In this document: one piece after another, positions 9,393 through 20,592 of the stretch
Position numbering within the stretch: the stretch's first letter is position 1
How the letters are laid out: each line of letters begins with the position of its first letter
DNA from: SG8-30 sp963695085
GTDB lineage: Bacteria; Pseudomonadota; Gammaproteobacteria; Steroidobacterales; Steroidobacteraceae
Direction of reading: 5' to 3'
Assembly: GCA_963695085.1 (NCBI GenBank)
Contig: CAVOFV010000006.1
Coordinates: 62,001-126,000, forward strand
DNA length: 64,000 nt
Position numbers and translations under genes: made by a program
Notes under the pieces: generated by a model
What the model was told of the DNA's origin: nothing
What the model saw: only the letters and a program-made list of their open reading frames with translations
Database searches by the model: none

Positions 9393-10682
9393 TCACTTCT
9401 GGCCCAGGATTCCAGTCTCGCCCTCGAGCCGCGCCACCACGATCGCCGCGGTCGAGTCGCCGGTCACGTTGACGGCCGTGCGCGACATGTCGAGGATGCG
9501 GTCGAAGACGAACAGCACGCCGATCGCCTCGGCCGGCAGGCCGACCGCGGTCAGGATCACCGCGATCGCGACCAATGACGCCGCCGGGATGCCGGCGACG
9601 CCGATCGATGTCAGCAGCGACAGCAGCACGACGCTGGCCTGCGTGACCAGGCTCATCTCGACGCCGTAGGCCTGCGCGATGAAGATCACGGCCGCGCACT
9701 CGTACAGCGCGGTGCCGTCCATGTTGACGGTGGCGCCGATCGGCACGACGAAGCTGGCCGTGCCTCGCGACACGCCGGCGCGTTTGGTGACGCACTCGAG
9801 CGTCACCGGCAGTGTCGCCGACGAGGAAGCGGTCGAGAAGGCCGTCAGCAACGCCGGGGCCATCGCCGGAAACAGGGGCCACGGCCGCAGCCGGCCGAAG
9901 ACGCGGATGAACAACGGCAGCGTCACGAACATGTGCACGGCGAGCGAAGCCAGCACGCAGGCGCTGAAGATCAGCAGCGGCGTGGCGGCGGCGACGCCGG
10001 TCTTCGCGACCACGCGTGCCACCAGCCCGAACACGCCGTACGGCGCCAGCTTCATGACGAACACGGTGATCGCCGTCATGATCTCGAACACGCCCTGCCA
10101 GAAGCCCAGCAACGGCCGCGATCGCTCCTCGGGTATGGCGGCCATGAAGTAGCCGAACAGCATGCTGAAGAAGATGACCGCGAGGATCGAGCGGTTGCTG
10201 CTGGCGGCCGCGACCACATTTTCCGGGACCATGCGCAGGAAGATCGAGACGACGTCGCCCGGCCCGTGGCCGCCGATGATCGCGGCCACGTCCGCGGTCT
10301 GGGTCTCGAGTGCGAGCACGTCGCGCGCGGGCTGCCCCTCGATGATCCCCGGCTTGACGATGTTGACGACGGTCAGCCCGACCACGATCGCCGCAAGACT
10401 GGTGCCGAGGTAGTACAGCAGCGTGCGGCCGCCGAGCCGCTTCAGCGACCCGGACATCGCGACGCCGGCGACGCCCACGATCATGGACGAGGCAATCAGC
10501 GGCACGATGATCATCTTCAGCGCGTTCAGGAACAGCCGGCCGACGAAATCGAACATGCTGTAGAACGTGACGCCGAACAGCGCGCCGTCCTCGCCGGCCA
10601 GCAGCCCGGCGCCGACCGCCAGCCCGATCGCGATCAGGATCTGCCAGTGCAGGGCCAGGCGCGGCGGCGCGGCGTCATTCAC
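9393..10682 (-). CDS. Dicarboxylate/amino acid:cation symporter (DAACS/SLC1 family), copy 2
   Basis: This 429-residue paralogue of the symporter at 3948-5237 is the same length and alignable without gaps over most of the protein. It has STASSSATLPVT at hairpin 1, the canonical NMDGTALYE in TM7 and DRILDMSRTAVNV in TM8 with the acidic-substrate Arg. It therefore probably imports acidic amino acids or C4-dicarboxylates with Na+ or H+. The start is GTG at 10682, preceded by AAGGGGG at good spacing. The two copies flank ppiD and the S9 peptidase in the same orientation, which suggests duplication or two acquisitions. Confidence 0.92.
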   Translation of the reverse strand: MNDAAPPRLALHWQILIAIGLAVGAGLLAGEDGALFGVTFYSMFDFVGRLFLNALKMIIVPLIASSMIVGVAGVAMSGSLKRLGGRTLLYYLGTSLAAIVVGLTVVNIVKPGIIEGQPARDVLALETQTADVAAIIGGHGPGDVVSIFLRMVPENVVAAASSNRSILAVIFFSMLFGYFMAAIPEERSRPLLGFWQGVFEIMTAITVFVMKLAPYGVFGLVARVVAKTGVAAATPLLIFSACVLASLAVHMFVTLPLFIRVFGRLRPWPLFPAMAPALLTAFSTASSSATLPVTLECVTKRAGVSRGTASFVVPIGATVNMDGTALYECAAVIFIAQAYGVEMSLVTQASVVLLSLLTSIGVAGIPAASLVAIAVILTAVGLPAEAIGVLFVFDRILDMSRTAVNVTGDSTAAIVVARLEGETGILGQK

Positions 10683-10782
10683 GATGGTCCCCCTTCGCCG
10701 TCGGGCGCCGGCGTCGGGTCAGTCTACGCCGCGGGCGGTCCGGGCGCTGCGCAGGGCCGCGGTCTGCTTGCGGCGCCACACG

Positions 10783-10813
10783 AAAAAGCCCGGTTCGGCG
10801 TACCGAACCGGGC
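10783..10813 (-). terminator. Intrinsic terminator of the tRNA-Val/tRNA-Asp transcript
   Basis: A perfect 11-bp stem (10788-10798 with 10803-10813) and a 4-nt loop are followed on the minus strand by five U residues (A run at 10783-10787). It lies about 70 nt downstream of tRNA-Asp in the minus-strand direction and before the second symporter gene. Confidence 0.85.
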
Positions 10814-10881
10814 CTGGTCTGCGCGGGTAACACGACGAATTCTTGGAAAACTTCTTAACCCGTTGTATTACCTAAGTAACT

Positions 10882-10958
10882 TGGCGGAGCGGACGGGACT
10901 CGAACCCGCGACCCCCGGCGTGACAGGCCGGTATTCTAACCAACTGAACTACCGCTCC
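10882..10958 (-). tRNA. tRNA-Asp (anticodon GTC)
   Basis: The minus strand folds into a full cloverleaf of 77 nt including encoded CCA. It has acceptor GGAGCGG, a D-arm with GTTCAGTTGGTT, anticodon loop CTGTCAC giving GTC, and T-loop TTCGAGT. It lies 8 nt downstream of tRNA-Val in the same transcript. Confidence 0.97.
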
Positions 10959-10966
10959 AGATCTAC

Positions 10967-11042
10967 TGGTGGGTGCTGCAGGGATCGAACCTGCGACCTT
11001 CGCCGTGTAAAGGCGACGCTCTACCAGCTGAGCTAAGCACCC
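10967..11042 (-). tRNA. tRNA-Val (anticodon TAC)
   Basis: The minus strand gives a 76-nt cloverleaf with encoded CCA, acceptor GGGTGCT, D-arm GCTCAGCTGGTAGAGC, anticodon loop TTTACA with TAC, and T-loop TTCGATC. It is the first gene of a Val-Asp tRNA transcript between lon and the second symporter. Confidence 0.97.
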
Positions 11043-11076
11043 TCGGGCCGCACAGCCGGCCCTTGGGAGGCGCGCA

Positions 11077-11105
11077 ACTATACGGCATCCCGCGGGGGCG
11101 CTCAA
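11077..11105 (-). promoter_or_regulatory. Predicted sigma70 promoter of tRNA-Val/tRNA-Asp
   Basis: On the minus strand, TTGAGC (11100-11105) and TATAGT (11077-11082) are separated by exactly 17 bp. Transcription would begin near 11070, about 28 nt before tRNA-Val. The discriminator after the -10 is GC-rich (TGCGCGCC), a feature of stringently controlled stable-RNA promoters. Confidence 0.75.
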
Positions 11106-11127
11106 TTGCTGGCCGGCGCCCGGCGGC

Positions 11128-13569
<2,442 letters not shown>

Positions 13570-13606
13570 AGATCGGTCCTTTTGACGGCGCTCGTGCAAG
13601 CATACG

Positions 13607-13634
13607 TCATGGGGGCGGGGTTCGAGAAAGCAAG
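13607..13634 (-). promoter_or_regulatory. Predicted sigma32 (heat-shock) promoter of lon
   Basis: The minus strand reads CTTGCTT (13628-13634), 13 bp, then CCCCATGA (13607-13614). The RpoH consensus is CTTGAAA, 11-16 bp, CCCCATNT, so the -35 core CTTG and the -10 core CCCCAT match. Initiation would occur near 13600, leaving a leader of about 30 nt before the GTG of lon. E. coli lon is also RpoH-controlled. Confidence 0.65.
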
Positions 13635-13738
13635 AGCGGCGGGCACAGCAGCGGTCACGTCCCGGTCAGGGCAGGGTCCCGTCGTTCCGGGCAGATGCGG
13701 CAGCGCTGCAGCAGGAGGGGCCGGACCCCAGTCCGTCG

Positions 13739-15052
<1,314 letters not shown>

Positions 15053-15095
15053 GCCGTGCCGCCCCCAGGGCTGCCGGCCAGACGCCGGCGGATCC

Positions 15096-15124
15096 CTTAT
15101 AACATGTCACTGTGGGTGTATAAA
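15096..15124 (-). promoter_or_regulatory. Predicted sigma70 promoter of clpX (extended -10)
   Basis: The minus strand reads TTTATA (15119-15124), a 17-bp spacer, then TATAAG (15096-15101). The -10 is preceded by TGT, making an extended -10 element. The clpX ATG lies 43 nt downstream of the -10. The AT-rich character stands out from the surrounding sequence. Confidence 0.6.
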
Positions 15125-15171
15125 ATCCCAGATCCGCCCGCAGCTTGTGCGCCATTTCTCAGATGGCGCCT

Positions 15172-15798
15172 TCAGCCAGCGACCGGCGCGGCGGGCAGCT
15201 GCCCGCGGCGCTCCAGGACCGCGTCGATCAGCCCGTAGGCCTTGGCCTGCTCGCCGCCCATGAAGTTGTCGCGGTCGGTGTCCACGCGGATCTTCTCGAG
15301 CGGCTGGCCGGTATGGCGCGACAGGATGGCGTTGATGCGGTCGCGGGCGTCGAGGATCTCGCGGGTATGGATCTCGATGTCGGTCGCCTGGCCCTGGAAG
15401 CCGCCCAGCGGCTGGTGGATCATGACCCGCGAGTTCGGCAGCGCATAGCGCTTGCCCTTGGCGCCGGCGCCGAGCAGCAGCGCACCCATGCTGGCGGCCT
15501 GGCCGACGCAGATCGTGCTGACGTCCGGCTTGATGAACTGCATGGTGTCGTAGATCGCCAGCCCGGCCGACACCGACCCGCCGGGCGAATTCACGTAGAA
15601 GTGGATGTCCTTGTCGGGATTCTCCGACTCCAGGAACAGCAGCTGCGCCACGACCAGGTTGGCGGTCTGGTCGTCGATCGGGCCGACGATGAAGACGACC
15701 CGCTCCTTGAGCAGCCGCGAGAATATGTCGTAGGCCCGCTCGCCGCGCGCCGTCTGTTCGACGACCATCGGGACCAGGTTGAGCGCCTTGGTATCCAT
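15172..15798 (-). CDS. clpP: ATP-dependent Clp protease proteolytic subunit
   Basis: ClpP forms the tetradecameric peptidase chamber used by ClpX and ClpA. The protein shows the catalytic Ser in GQAASMG, His in MIHQPLGG and Asp in DTDRDNF, with the FYVNSPGGSVSAG oxyanion-hole segment. The ATG at 15798 gives 208 residues and follows GGTGA at about 8 nt. An in-frame GTG at 15810, overlapping the tig stop as GTGA, would add four residues and is the alternative start. It is directly downstream of tig and probably cotranscribed with it. Confidence 0.96.
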   Translation of the reverse strand: MDTKALNLVPMVVEQTARGERAYDIFSRLLKERVVFIVGPIDDQTANLVVAQLLFLESENPDKDIHFYVNSPGGSVSAGLAIYDTMQFIKPDVSTICVGQAASMGALLLGAGAKGKRYALPNSRVMIHQPLGGFQGQATDIEIHTREILDARDRINAILSRHTGQPLEKIRVDTDRDNFMGGEQAKAYGLIDAVLERRGQLPAAPVAG

Positions 15799-15806
15799 GC
15801 GTGCGT

Positions 15807-17135
15807 TCACCCCGTGCTAGCTGACTCGTCAGACGCTCCGTCGGCGCCGAAGTTCATGAGTTCCTTGAAGGTCGTAGGCTGCTCGGTCGTCGTGGCGTGT
15901 TCCAGGACGTGGTCCACAGCCTGGTCCTCGAGCACCATCATCTGCAACTGGCGCAGCGCACCCTCGTTTTCCAGGTACTGCTTGCGCGCGGCCTCCGGGT
16001 CGGCAAAGCCGGCCACGAGCTCATCGAGCCGCTCCTGCACCTTCGCGGCGTTCACGTGGATGCCGGCCACGCGGATCACCTCGTTGAGCAGCAGGCCGAG
16101 CGCCACGCGGCGGCGCGCGGCGGCCTCGAACGGCCCGCGCGGCGGCAATTGCTTGGCGCTGCGTGCGCCCATGCGACGCAGCGCCTCGATCTGCATGTCG
16201 CGTATTTCCTGCTCGACCAGCGTGCGCGGCAGCTCCAGCGGGTTGGCCGCCAGCAGCTGCTCCAGCACCTGCGCCTTGAGCCGCGCGCGAACCGCCTGCT
16301 CCAGCTCGCGCTCCATGTTGTCCCGCACCTCGGCGCGCAACGCGTTGACCCCGCCCTCCTCCACGCCGAAGGCGCGGCAGAATTCGTCGTCCAGCTCCGG
16401 CAGCCTGCTCTGCTCGACCGCCTGCACCGTGACGCTGAACTGCGCGGTCTTGCCCGCCAGGTTCTTGGCCGGATAATCCTCCGGGAACGCCACGTCGAAG
16501 TCCCTGACGTCGCCCGCGGCCGCGCCGCGCACGCCATCCTCGATGTCCTTCAGCATGCGTCCTGCACCGAGCATGAACTGGTGGCCCTGTGCCTGGCCGC
16601 CGTCAAACGGCTTGCCGTCGATCGTCGCCAGGAAGTCGATGGTCAGCCGGTCGCCGTCCTGGGACGGACGCCCCGCCGGCGTGAAGTCCGGCTTCTGCTG
16701 GCGCAGGCTCTCGAGCATCGCGTCCAGGTCGCCATCGCCGACCGCGGCCGTCGGCCGGGTGACGGCCATGCCTTCGACGCCCTTGAGCTCGATCTTCGGG
16801 TACACCTCGAAGGTCGCCGCATACTTGAGGTCGGCGCCCTTGTCCGCGGCCAGCGATTCGATGTGCGGCCCGCTGGCCGGCTGGAGTTTCTCCTGGCTGA
16901 CCGCTTCCGCGAAGGTTTCGCGGATCAGCTCGCTGACGACTTCCTCGCGGATCTGCGCGCCGTAGTGCTTGCGCACCACGTGGATCGGCGCCTTGCCCGG
17001 GCGGAAGCCCTTGATGCGCGCCGTGCGGCTGACGCCGAGCAGCCGCTTGTCGACCTGCTGCTCGATGCGGCTGGCCGGCACGGAGACCTGCATGCGGCGC
17101 TCGAGCCCCTTGAGCGCATCCACTGACACCATCAT
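15807..17135 (-). CDS. tig: Trigger factor, ribosome-associated peptidyl-prolyl isomerase
   Basis: Trigger factor binds ribosomal protein uL23 at the exit tunnel and shields nascent chains. The 442-residue protein has the N-terminal ribosome-binding signature GFRPGKAP (near residues 43-50), a central FKBP-type PPIase domain (about 155-240) and the long helical C-terminal SurA-like arms. Length is normal. It lies 53 nt downstream of tRNA-Leu, an arrangement common in gammaproteobacteria, and overlaps or abuts clpP. AGAGG lies about 11 nt before the ATG. Confidence 0.96.
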   Translation of the reverse strand: MMVSVDALKGLERRMQVSVPASRIEQQVDKRLLGVSRTARIKGFRPGKAPIHVVRKHYGAQIREEVVSELIRETFAEAVSQEKLQPASGPHIESLAADKGADLKYAATFEVYPKIELKGVEGMAVTRPTAAVGDGDLDAMLESLRQQKPDFTPAGRPSQDGDRLTIDFLATIDGKPFDGGQAQGHQFMLGAGRMLKDIEDGVRGAAAGDVRDFDVAFPEDYPAKNLAGKTAQFSVTVQAVEQSRLPELDDEFCRAFGVEEGGVNALRAEVRDNMERELEQAVRARLKAQVLEQLLAANPLELPRTLVEQEIRDMQIEALRRMGARSAKQLPPRGPFEAAARRRVALGLLLNEVIRVAGIHVNAAKVQERLDELVAGFADPEAARKQYLENEGALRQLQMMVLEDQAVDHVLEHATTTEQPTTFKELMNFGADGASDESASTG

Positions 17136-17188
17136 GTGCTAGCAAACCTCTGCATGAACGTGGATATCCGCCTCCCCGGCCGGCCAAC

Positions 17189-17274
<86 letters not shown>

Positions 17275-17324
17275 CGCTGGAACCGGGGGACCGGCGGAAC
17301 CCGTGCCCGCTGGTCAAGCGTTCG

Positions 17325-17330
17325 ATTATA
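17325..17330 (-). promoter_or_regulatory. Perfect -10 box upstream of tRNA-Leu/tig
   Basis: The minus strand carries a perfect TATAAT at 17325-17330, about 45 nt before the 5' end of tRNA-Leu. No convincing -35 hexamer lies 16-18 bp upstream, so the promoter call rests on the -10 and its position before a stable RNA gene. Confidence 0.5.
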
Positions 17331-17366
17331 GCCCAATCGCGCCGGATCCCGTGTCCTGCGGCGGCG

Positions 17367-17684
17367 TCATGGCTGGGCCGGCGGGTCCGGGTTTCGCGCC
17401 CGGTCCGCCCCGCGGCGCCGCAGGCGCGCGCGCCAGGCCAGCAGCCATGCAATCAGGCTGGGCAGCAGGAAAGTAGCGACCACCAGCAGGCTGATCAGGT
17501 CCCTGCCGCCCTTCAGCCCGCCACTGGCGCTGATGTAGATCAGCACGATGGTCAAGGCGACCGCCAGGATCGCGCCGATCTTCAGCGCGCCCAGCGCCCG
17601 CTCAGCCGGGGTGGCGTCGGTATCGTCGATGGTCGCGGTGGGCCAGCCGTAGCCGGGTCCGCGGAAGGGATCGCGCTCGCTCAT
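17367..17684 (-). CDS. Small hypothetical membrane protein with two predicted helices
   Basis: I do not recognise this protein. The 105-residue product from the ATG at 17684 has a polar N-terminus rich in Asp/Thr/Gly/Pro. Two hydrophobic stretches follow (about 37-54 and 60-82) around a short Gly/Lys loop, then a positively charged Arg-rich tail, so the tail should face the cytoplasm. The longer frame reaching 17774 is rejected because it reads through the terminator hairpin at 17729-17758. Only a weak GGCGG ribosome-binding site is seen. It sits alone between tRNA-Leu and the four-tRNA operon. It may be a DUF-type accessory membrane protein; no function is inferred. Confidence 0.65.
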   Translation of the reverse strand: MSERDPFRGPGYGWPTATIDDTDATPAERALGALKIGAILAVALTIVLIYISASGGLKGGRDLISLLVVATFLLPSLIAWLLAWRARLRRRGADRARNPDPPAQP

Positions 17685-17728
17685 CGTGCCGCCAGTCTGC
17701 CACAGCCGCGCCGCGCGGGCCTTGCAGG

Positions 17729-17758
17729 AAAGCCCCGCGGCTCGCGCCGCGGGGCTTT
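17729..17758 (-). terminator. Hairpin terminator after the Pro-Arg-His-Lys tRNA operon
   Basis: A perfect 13-bp stem (17729-17741 with 17746-17758) surrounds a 4-nt loop. It lies 5 nt after the CCA end of tRNA-Lys in the transcribed direction. The flanks are AAA and TTT only, so the U-tract is short. The symmetry allows function in both directions, but only the minus strand has an upstream transcription unit. Confidence 0.75.
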
Positions 17759-17763
17759 GGGGT

Positions 17764-17839
17764 TGGTGGGCCATGTAGGACTCGAACCTACAACCTACGG
17801 ATTAAGAGTCCGGAGCTCTACCAATTGAGCTAATGGCCC
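17764..17839 (-). tRNA. tRNA-Lys (anticodon CTT)
   Basis: The minus strand gives a 76-nt cloverleaf with encoded CCA, acceptor GGGCCAT, D-arm GCTCAATTGGTAGAGC, anticodon loop CTCTTAA (CTT) and T-loop TTCGAGT. It is the last gene of a four-tRNA operon. Confidence 0.97.
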
Positions 17840-17849
17840 AAGCACAAGA

Positions 17850-17926
17850 TGGGGCGAGCGATGGGACTCGAACCCACGACGGCCGGAATCACAATCCGGG
17901 GCTCTACCAGCTGAGCTACGCCCGCC
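17850..17926 (-). tRNA. tRNA-His (anticodon GTG)
   Basis: The 77-nt minus-strand cloverleaf includes the extra 5' G(-1) paired with C73, the hallmark of tRNA-His, and has encoded CCA. The anticodon loop TTGTGAT gives GTG. It is the third gene of the Pro-Arg-His-Lys operon. Confidence 0.96.
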
Positions 17927-17965
17927 ATCGTCAAGAAAACACCTGCCTGCCCGCGACCCCTGGTC

Positions 17966-18042
17966 TGGCGCGCCCGGCAGGACTCGAACCTGCAACCGCC
18001 GGCTTAGAAGGCCGGTGCTCTATCCGGTTGAGCTACGGGCGC
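17966..18042 (-). tRNA. tRNA-Arg (anticodon TCT)
   Basis: The 77-nt minus-strand cloverleaf has acceptor GCGCCCG paired with CGGGCGC, encoded CCA, anticodon loop CTTCTAA (TCT) and T-loop TTCGAGT. It reads AGA/AGG codons, which are rare in this GC-rich sequence. Confidence 0.96.
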
Positions 18043-18073
18043 TCGTTGTCGGCCCGTGGCGCCGCCGGATCCG

Positions 18074-18150
18074 TGGTCGGGGCAGAGGGATTTGAACCCC
18101 CGACCCTCTGCTCCCAAAGCAGATGCGCTACCAGACTGCGCCATGCCCCG
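18074..18150 (-). tRNA. tRNA-Pro (anticodon TGG)
   Basis: The 77-nt minus-strand cloverleaf has acceptor CGGGGCA, encoded CCA, D-arm GCGCAGTCTGGTAGCGC, anticodon loop TTTGGGA (TGG) and T-loop TTCAAAT. It is the first gene of the operon, about 48 nt after the predicted start site. Confidence 0.97.
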
Positions 18151-18204
18151 CCAGTGGACTGTCGGATGCAACCGCACCGGCTACAAGCCTGCACGGGGGC
18201 GCCG

Positions 18205-18233
18205 AGTTTACGTTCGACACCGCGGTGCGTCAA
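18205..18233 (-). promoter_or_regulatory. Predicted sigma70 promoter of the four-tRNA operon
   Basis: On the minus strand, TTGACG (18228-18233) and TAAACT (18205-18210) are separated by exactly 17 bp. The discriminator after the -10 is GC-rich (CGGCGCC), as in stable-RNA promoters. It diverges from folD. Confidence 0.72.
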
Positions 18234-18313
18234 TTTTACGCGCCGCGCGGAGCACGGCCCGGCGGCCCGCCATGCCACAATGGCGGCCCCGTGGCTCGAG
18301 CGACCTGCCGATC

Positions 18314-19183
18314 ATGACGGCAAAAGTGCTGGACGGCCGGACTTTCGCGGCCGAGATCAAGGCCGAGGTGCGCGCGGCAACCGACGCGCTGGCGGCGCGC
18401 GGCCTGCGCCGGCCCGGTCTCGCGGTCATCATGGTCGGCGACGATGCCGCCTCGGCGGTGTACGTGCGCAACAAGCGGCGCTCCTGCGAGGAAGCCGGCA
18501 TCGTGCCCCATGACCACGACCTGTCGCGCTCGACGACCGAGGCTGCGCTGTTGCAGCTGATCGACCGGCTCAATGCGGACCCGACCGTGGACGGCGTGCT
18601 CGTGCAGCTGCCGCTGCCGGAACACATCCGGCCCGGTGCCATCATCGAGCGCATCAGTCCTGCCAAGGACGTCGACGGTTTCCACCCGTACAACGTCGGG
18701 CGGCTGGCCCAGCGCGTGCCCTTCATCCGGCCGTGCACACCGTACGGCATCGTGCGGCTGCTCGAACTGGCCGGCATCAATCCGAAGGGCCAGCACGCCG
18801 TCGTGGTGGGCGCCTCCAACATCGTCGGCCGGCCGATGGCGCTGGAACTGCTGTTGATGGGTTCGACGGTGACCGTCTGCCACCGCTTCACGCGCAACCT
18901 GGATGCGCACGTGCGCATGGCCGAGATCCTGGTCTCGGCGGTCGGCAAGCCGGGCGTGGTGCGCTCGGAGTGGATCCGCGAGGGCGCGATCGTGATCGAC
19001 GTGGGCATCAACCGGCGGCCCGACGGCAGCCTGACCGGCGACATCGAATTCGAGTCCGCGGCCCGCCGCGCGGCCTGGATCACGCCGGTGCCTGGCGGCG
19101 TCGGCCCGATGACCGTCGCGGCGCTGATGAAGAACACGCTGGAGTCGGCGCTGAAGAGGATCGAGGGCACCGGCGGCGACTAG
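18314..19183 (+). CDS. folD: Bifunctional methylenetetrahydrofolate dehydrogenase / methenyltetrahydrofolate cyclohydrolase
   Basis: FolD interconverts 5,10-methylene-, methenyl- and 10-formyl-tetrahydrofolate with NADP. The 289-residue protein shows the catalytic region with Lys in VYVRNKRRSCEEAGI, the DGVLVQLPLPEHI signature, KDVDGFHPYNVG, the NADP-binding segment VVVGASNIVGRPMA and the C-terminal PVPGGVGPMTVAALM motif. The ATG at 18314 gives the standard length; the frame is open further upstream but runs back across the tRNA operon. It ends 5 nt from cysS, which converges on it. Confidence 0.96.
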   Translation: MTAKVLDGRTFAAEIKAEVRAATDALAARGLRRPGLAVIMVGDDAASAVYVRNKRRSCEEAGIVPHDHDLSRSTTEAALLQLIDRLNADPTVDGVLVQLPLPEHIRPGAIIERISPAKDVDGFHPYNVGRLAQRVPFIRPCTPYGIVRLLELAGINPKGQHAVVVGASNIVGRPMALELLLMGSTVTVCHRFTRNLDAHVRMAEILVSAVGKPGVVRSEWIREGAIVIDVGINRRPDGSLTGDIEFESAARRAAWITPVPGGVGPMTVAALMKNTLESALKRIEGTGGD

Positions 19184-19188
19184 TAGGG

Positions 19189-20592
19189 CTACTTCCTGCG
19201 CCAGGTCGTCCCGCCTGCGCCGTCCTCCAGGATCACGCCGCGCGCATCGAGTTCGTCGCGGATGCGGTCCGATTCCGGCCAGTCGCGGGCGGCGCGCGCC
19301 GCCGCGCGCGCTGCGATGAGCCGCTCGATGCCGGCGTCGTCGTCGCCCGCCGCGTCGCCGCCGGTGAGTTCCGAGGCCGTCGCCAGCCAGGCGCCGGGCT
19401 CATGGCCCAGCAATCCCAGCACGCCGCCCAGTGCGCGCAATTCCCCCGCCAGCGCAGCCGCCCGCGCCGCTTCGCCGCCCGCCTTCGCCACATTCAGTTC
19501 GCGGGCCAGCGTCTGCAGGACGGCGAACGCGCCGGCCGTGTTGAAGTCGTCGTCCATCGCCTCGCGAAAGCGCGCCCTCCATTCGGTCTCGGGCGCTGGC
19601 GCCGCGGGCTCGATATCGCGCAGCGCCAGGTACAGGCGCGACAGCGCCGCGTCGGCCTGCTTGAGGTTTTCCTCCGTGTAGTTGACCGGCCCCCGATAGT
19701 GGCTCGACAACACGAACGCGCGCAGCACTTCCGGGCGCAGCCGCGGCAACACCTCGCGCACGGTGAAGAAGTTGCCGAGCGACTTCGACATCTTCTCGTC
19801 GTCGACCCGCACGAAGCCGTTGTGCATCCACACGTTCACGAACGGCGCGTCGCTCGCCCCGCAGGACTGCGCAATCTCGTTCTCATGGTGCGGGAACTTC
19901 AGGTCCAGCCCGCCGCCGTGGATGTCGAAGTGGTCGCCCAGCAGGGCCGTGGCCATGGCGGAGCACTCGATGTGCCAGCCCGGCCGCCCGGGCCCCCACG
20001 GCGATTCCCAGCTCGGTTCACCTGGCTTGGCCGACTTCCACAGCGCGAAGTCCAGCGGGTCGCGCTTGTGTTCGCCGACCGCGACCCGTGAGCCGGCGCG
20101 CAGGTCGGCCGGATTCTTGCCCGACAAGCGGCCGTAACCTTCACAACTCGATACTGAATACAGGACGTCGCCGCCGTCGGCCACGTAGGCGTGTCCGCGT
20201 TCGATCAGCGCGCCGATCATGTCGATGATCTGCGGCATGTAGGCGGTGGCGCGGGGCTCCTGGTCTGGCGGCTCGATGCCGAGCGCGGCGCAGTCCTCGT
20301 CCATCGCCGCGATGAAGCGCTCGGTCAGCTGCCGCCACGGCTCGCCGCTGGCCGCCGCCCGCGCGATGATCTTGTCGTCGATGTCGGTGATGTTGCGCAC
20401 GAAAGTCACGTGGTAGCCACGCCAGCGCAGGTAGCGCCGCACCATGTCGAACACGGCCATCATGCGGGCATGGCCGACGTGGCAGTAGTCGTAGACGGTC
20501 ATGCCGCAGACATACATGCGCACCTTGCCCGGCTCGAGTTCGCGAAACGGTTCCTTGCGACCGCCCAGCGAATTGTGGATCCGCAGCGTCAT
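19189..20592 (-). CDS. cysS: Cysteinyl-tRNA synthetase
   Basis: This class I synthetase charges tRNA-Cys. The 467-residue protein has the zinc-site Cys in YVCGMTVYD, the HIGH-equivalent in HVGHARM, further zinc ligands in WHIECSAM and HHENE, and the KMSKS loop KMSKSLGNF. Its ATG overlaps the gltX stop codon (ATGA), so the two synthetases are translationally coupled. The C-terminal region is Ala-rich but of normal length. Confidence 0.97.
   Translation of the reverse strand: MTLRIHNSLGGRKEPFRELEPGKVRMYVCGMTVYDYCHVGHARMMAVFDMVRRYLRWRGYHVTFVRNITDIDDKIIARAAASGEPWRQLTERFIAAMDEDCAALGIEPPDQEPRATAYMPQIIDMIGALIERGHAYVADGGDVLYSVSSCEGYGRLSGKNPADLRAGSRVAVGEHKRDPLDFALWKSAKPGEPSWESPWGPGRPGWHIECSAMATALLGDHFDIHGGGLDLKFPHHENEIAQSCGASDAPFVNVWMHNGFVRVDDEKMSKSLGNFFTVREVLPRLRPEVLRAFVLSSHYRGPVNYTEENLKQADAALSRLYLALRDIEPAAPAPETEWRARFREAMDDDFNTAGAFAVLQTLARELNVAKAGGEAARAAALAGELRALGGVLGLLGHEPGAWLATASELTGGDAAGDDDAGIERLIAARAAARAARDWPESDRIRDELDARGVILEDGAGGTTWRRK

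Noticed and set aside
13570..13599. TTG start for lon, 10 codons upstream
   Set aside because: It has no ribosome-binding site and would lie at or before the predicted heat-shock transcript start; the GTG at 13569 has AAGGA at good spacing.
17685..17774. N-terminal extension of the small membrane protein to 17774
   Set aside because: The extension reads across the perfect tRNA-operon terminator hairpin.
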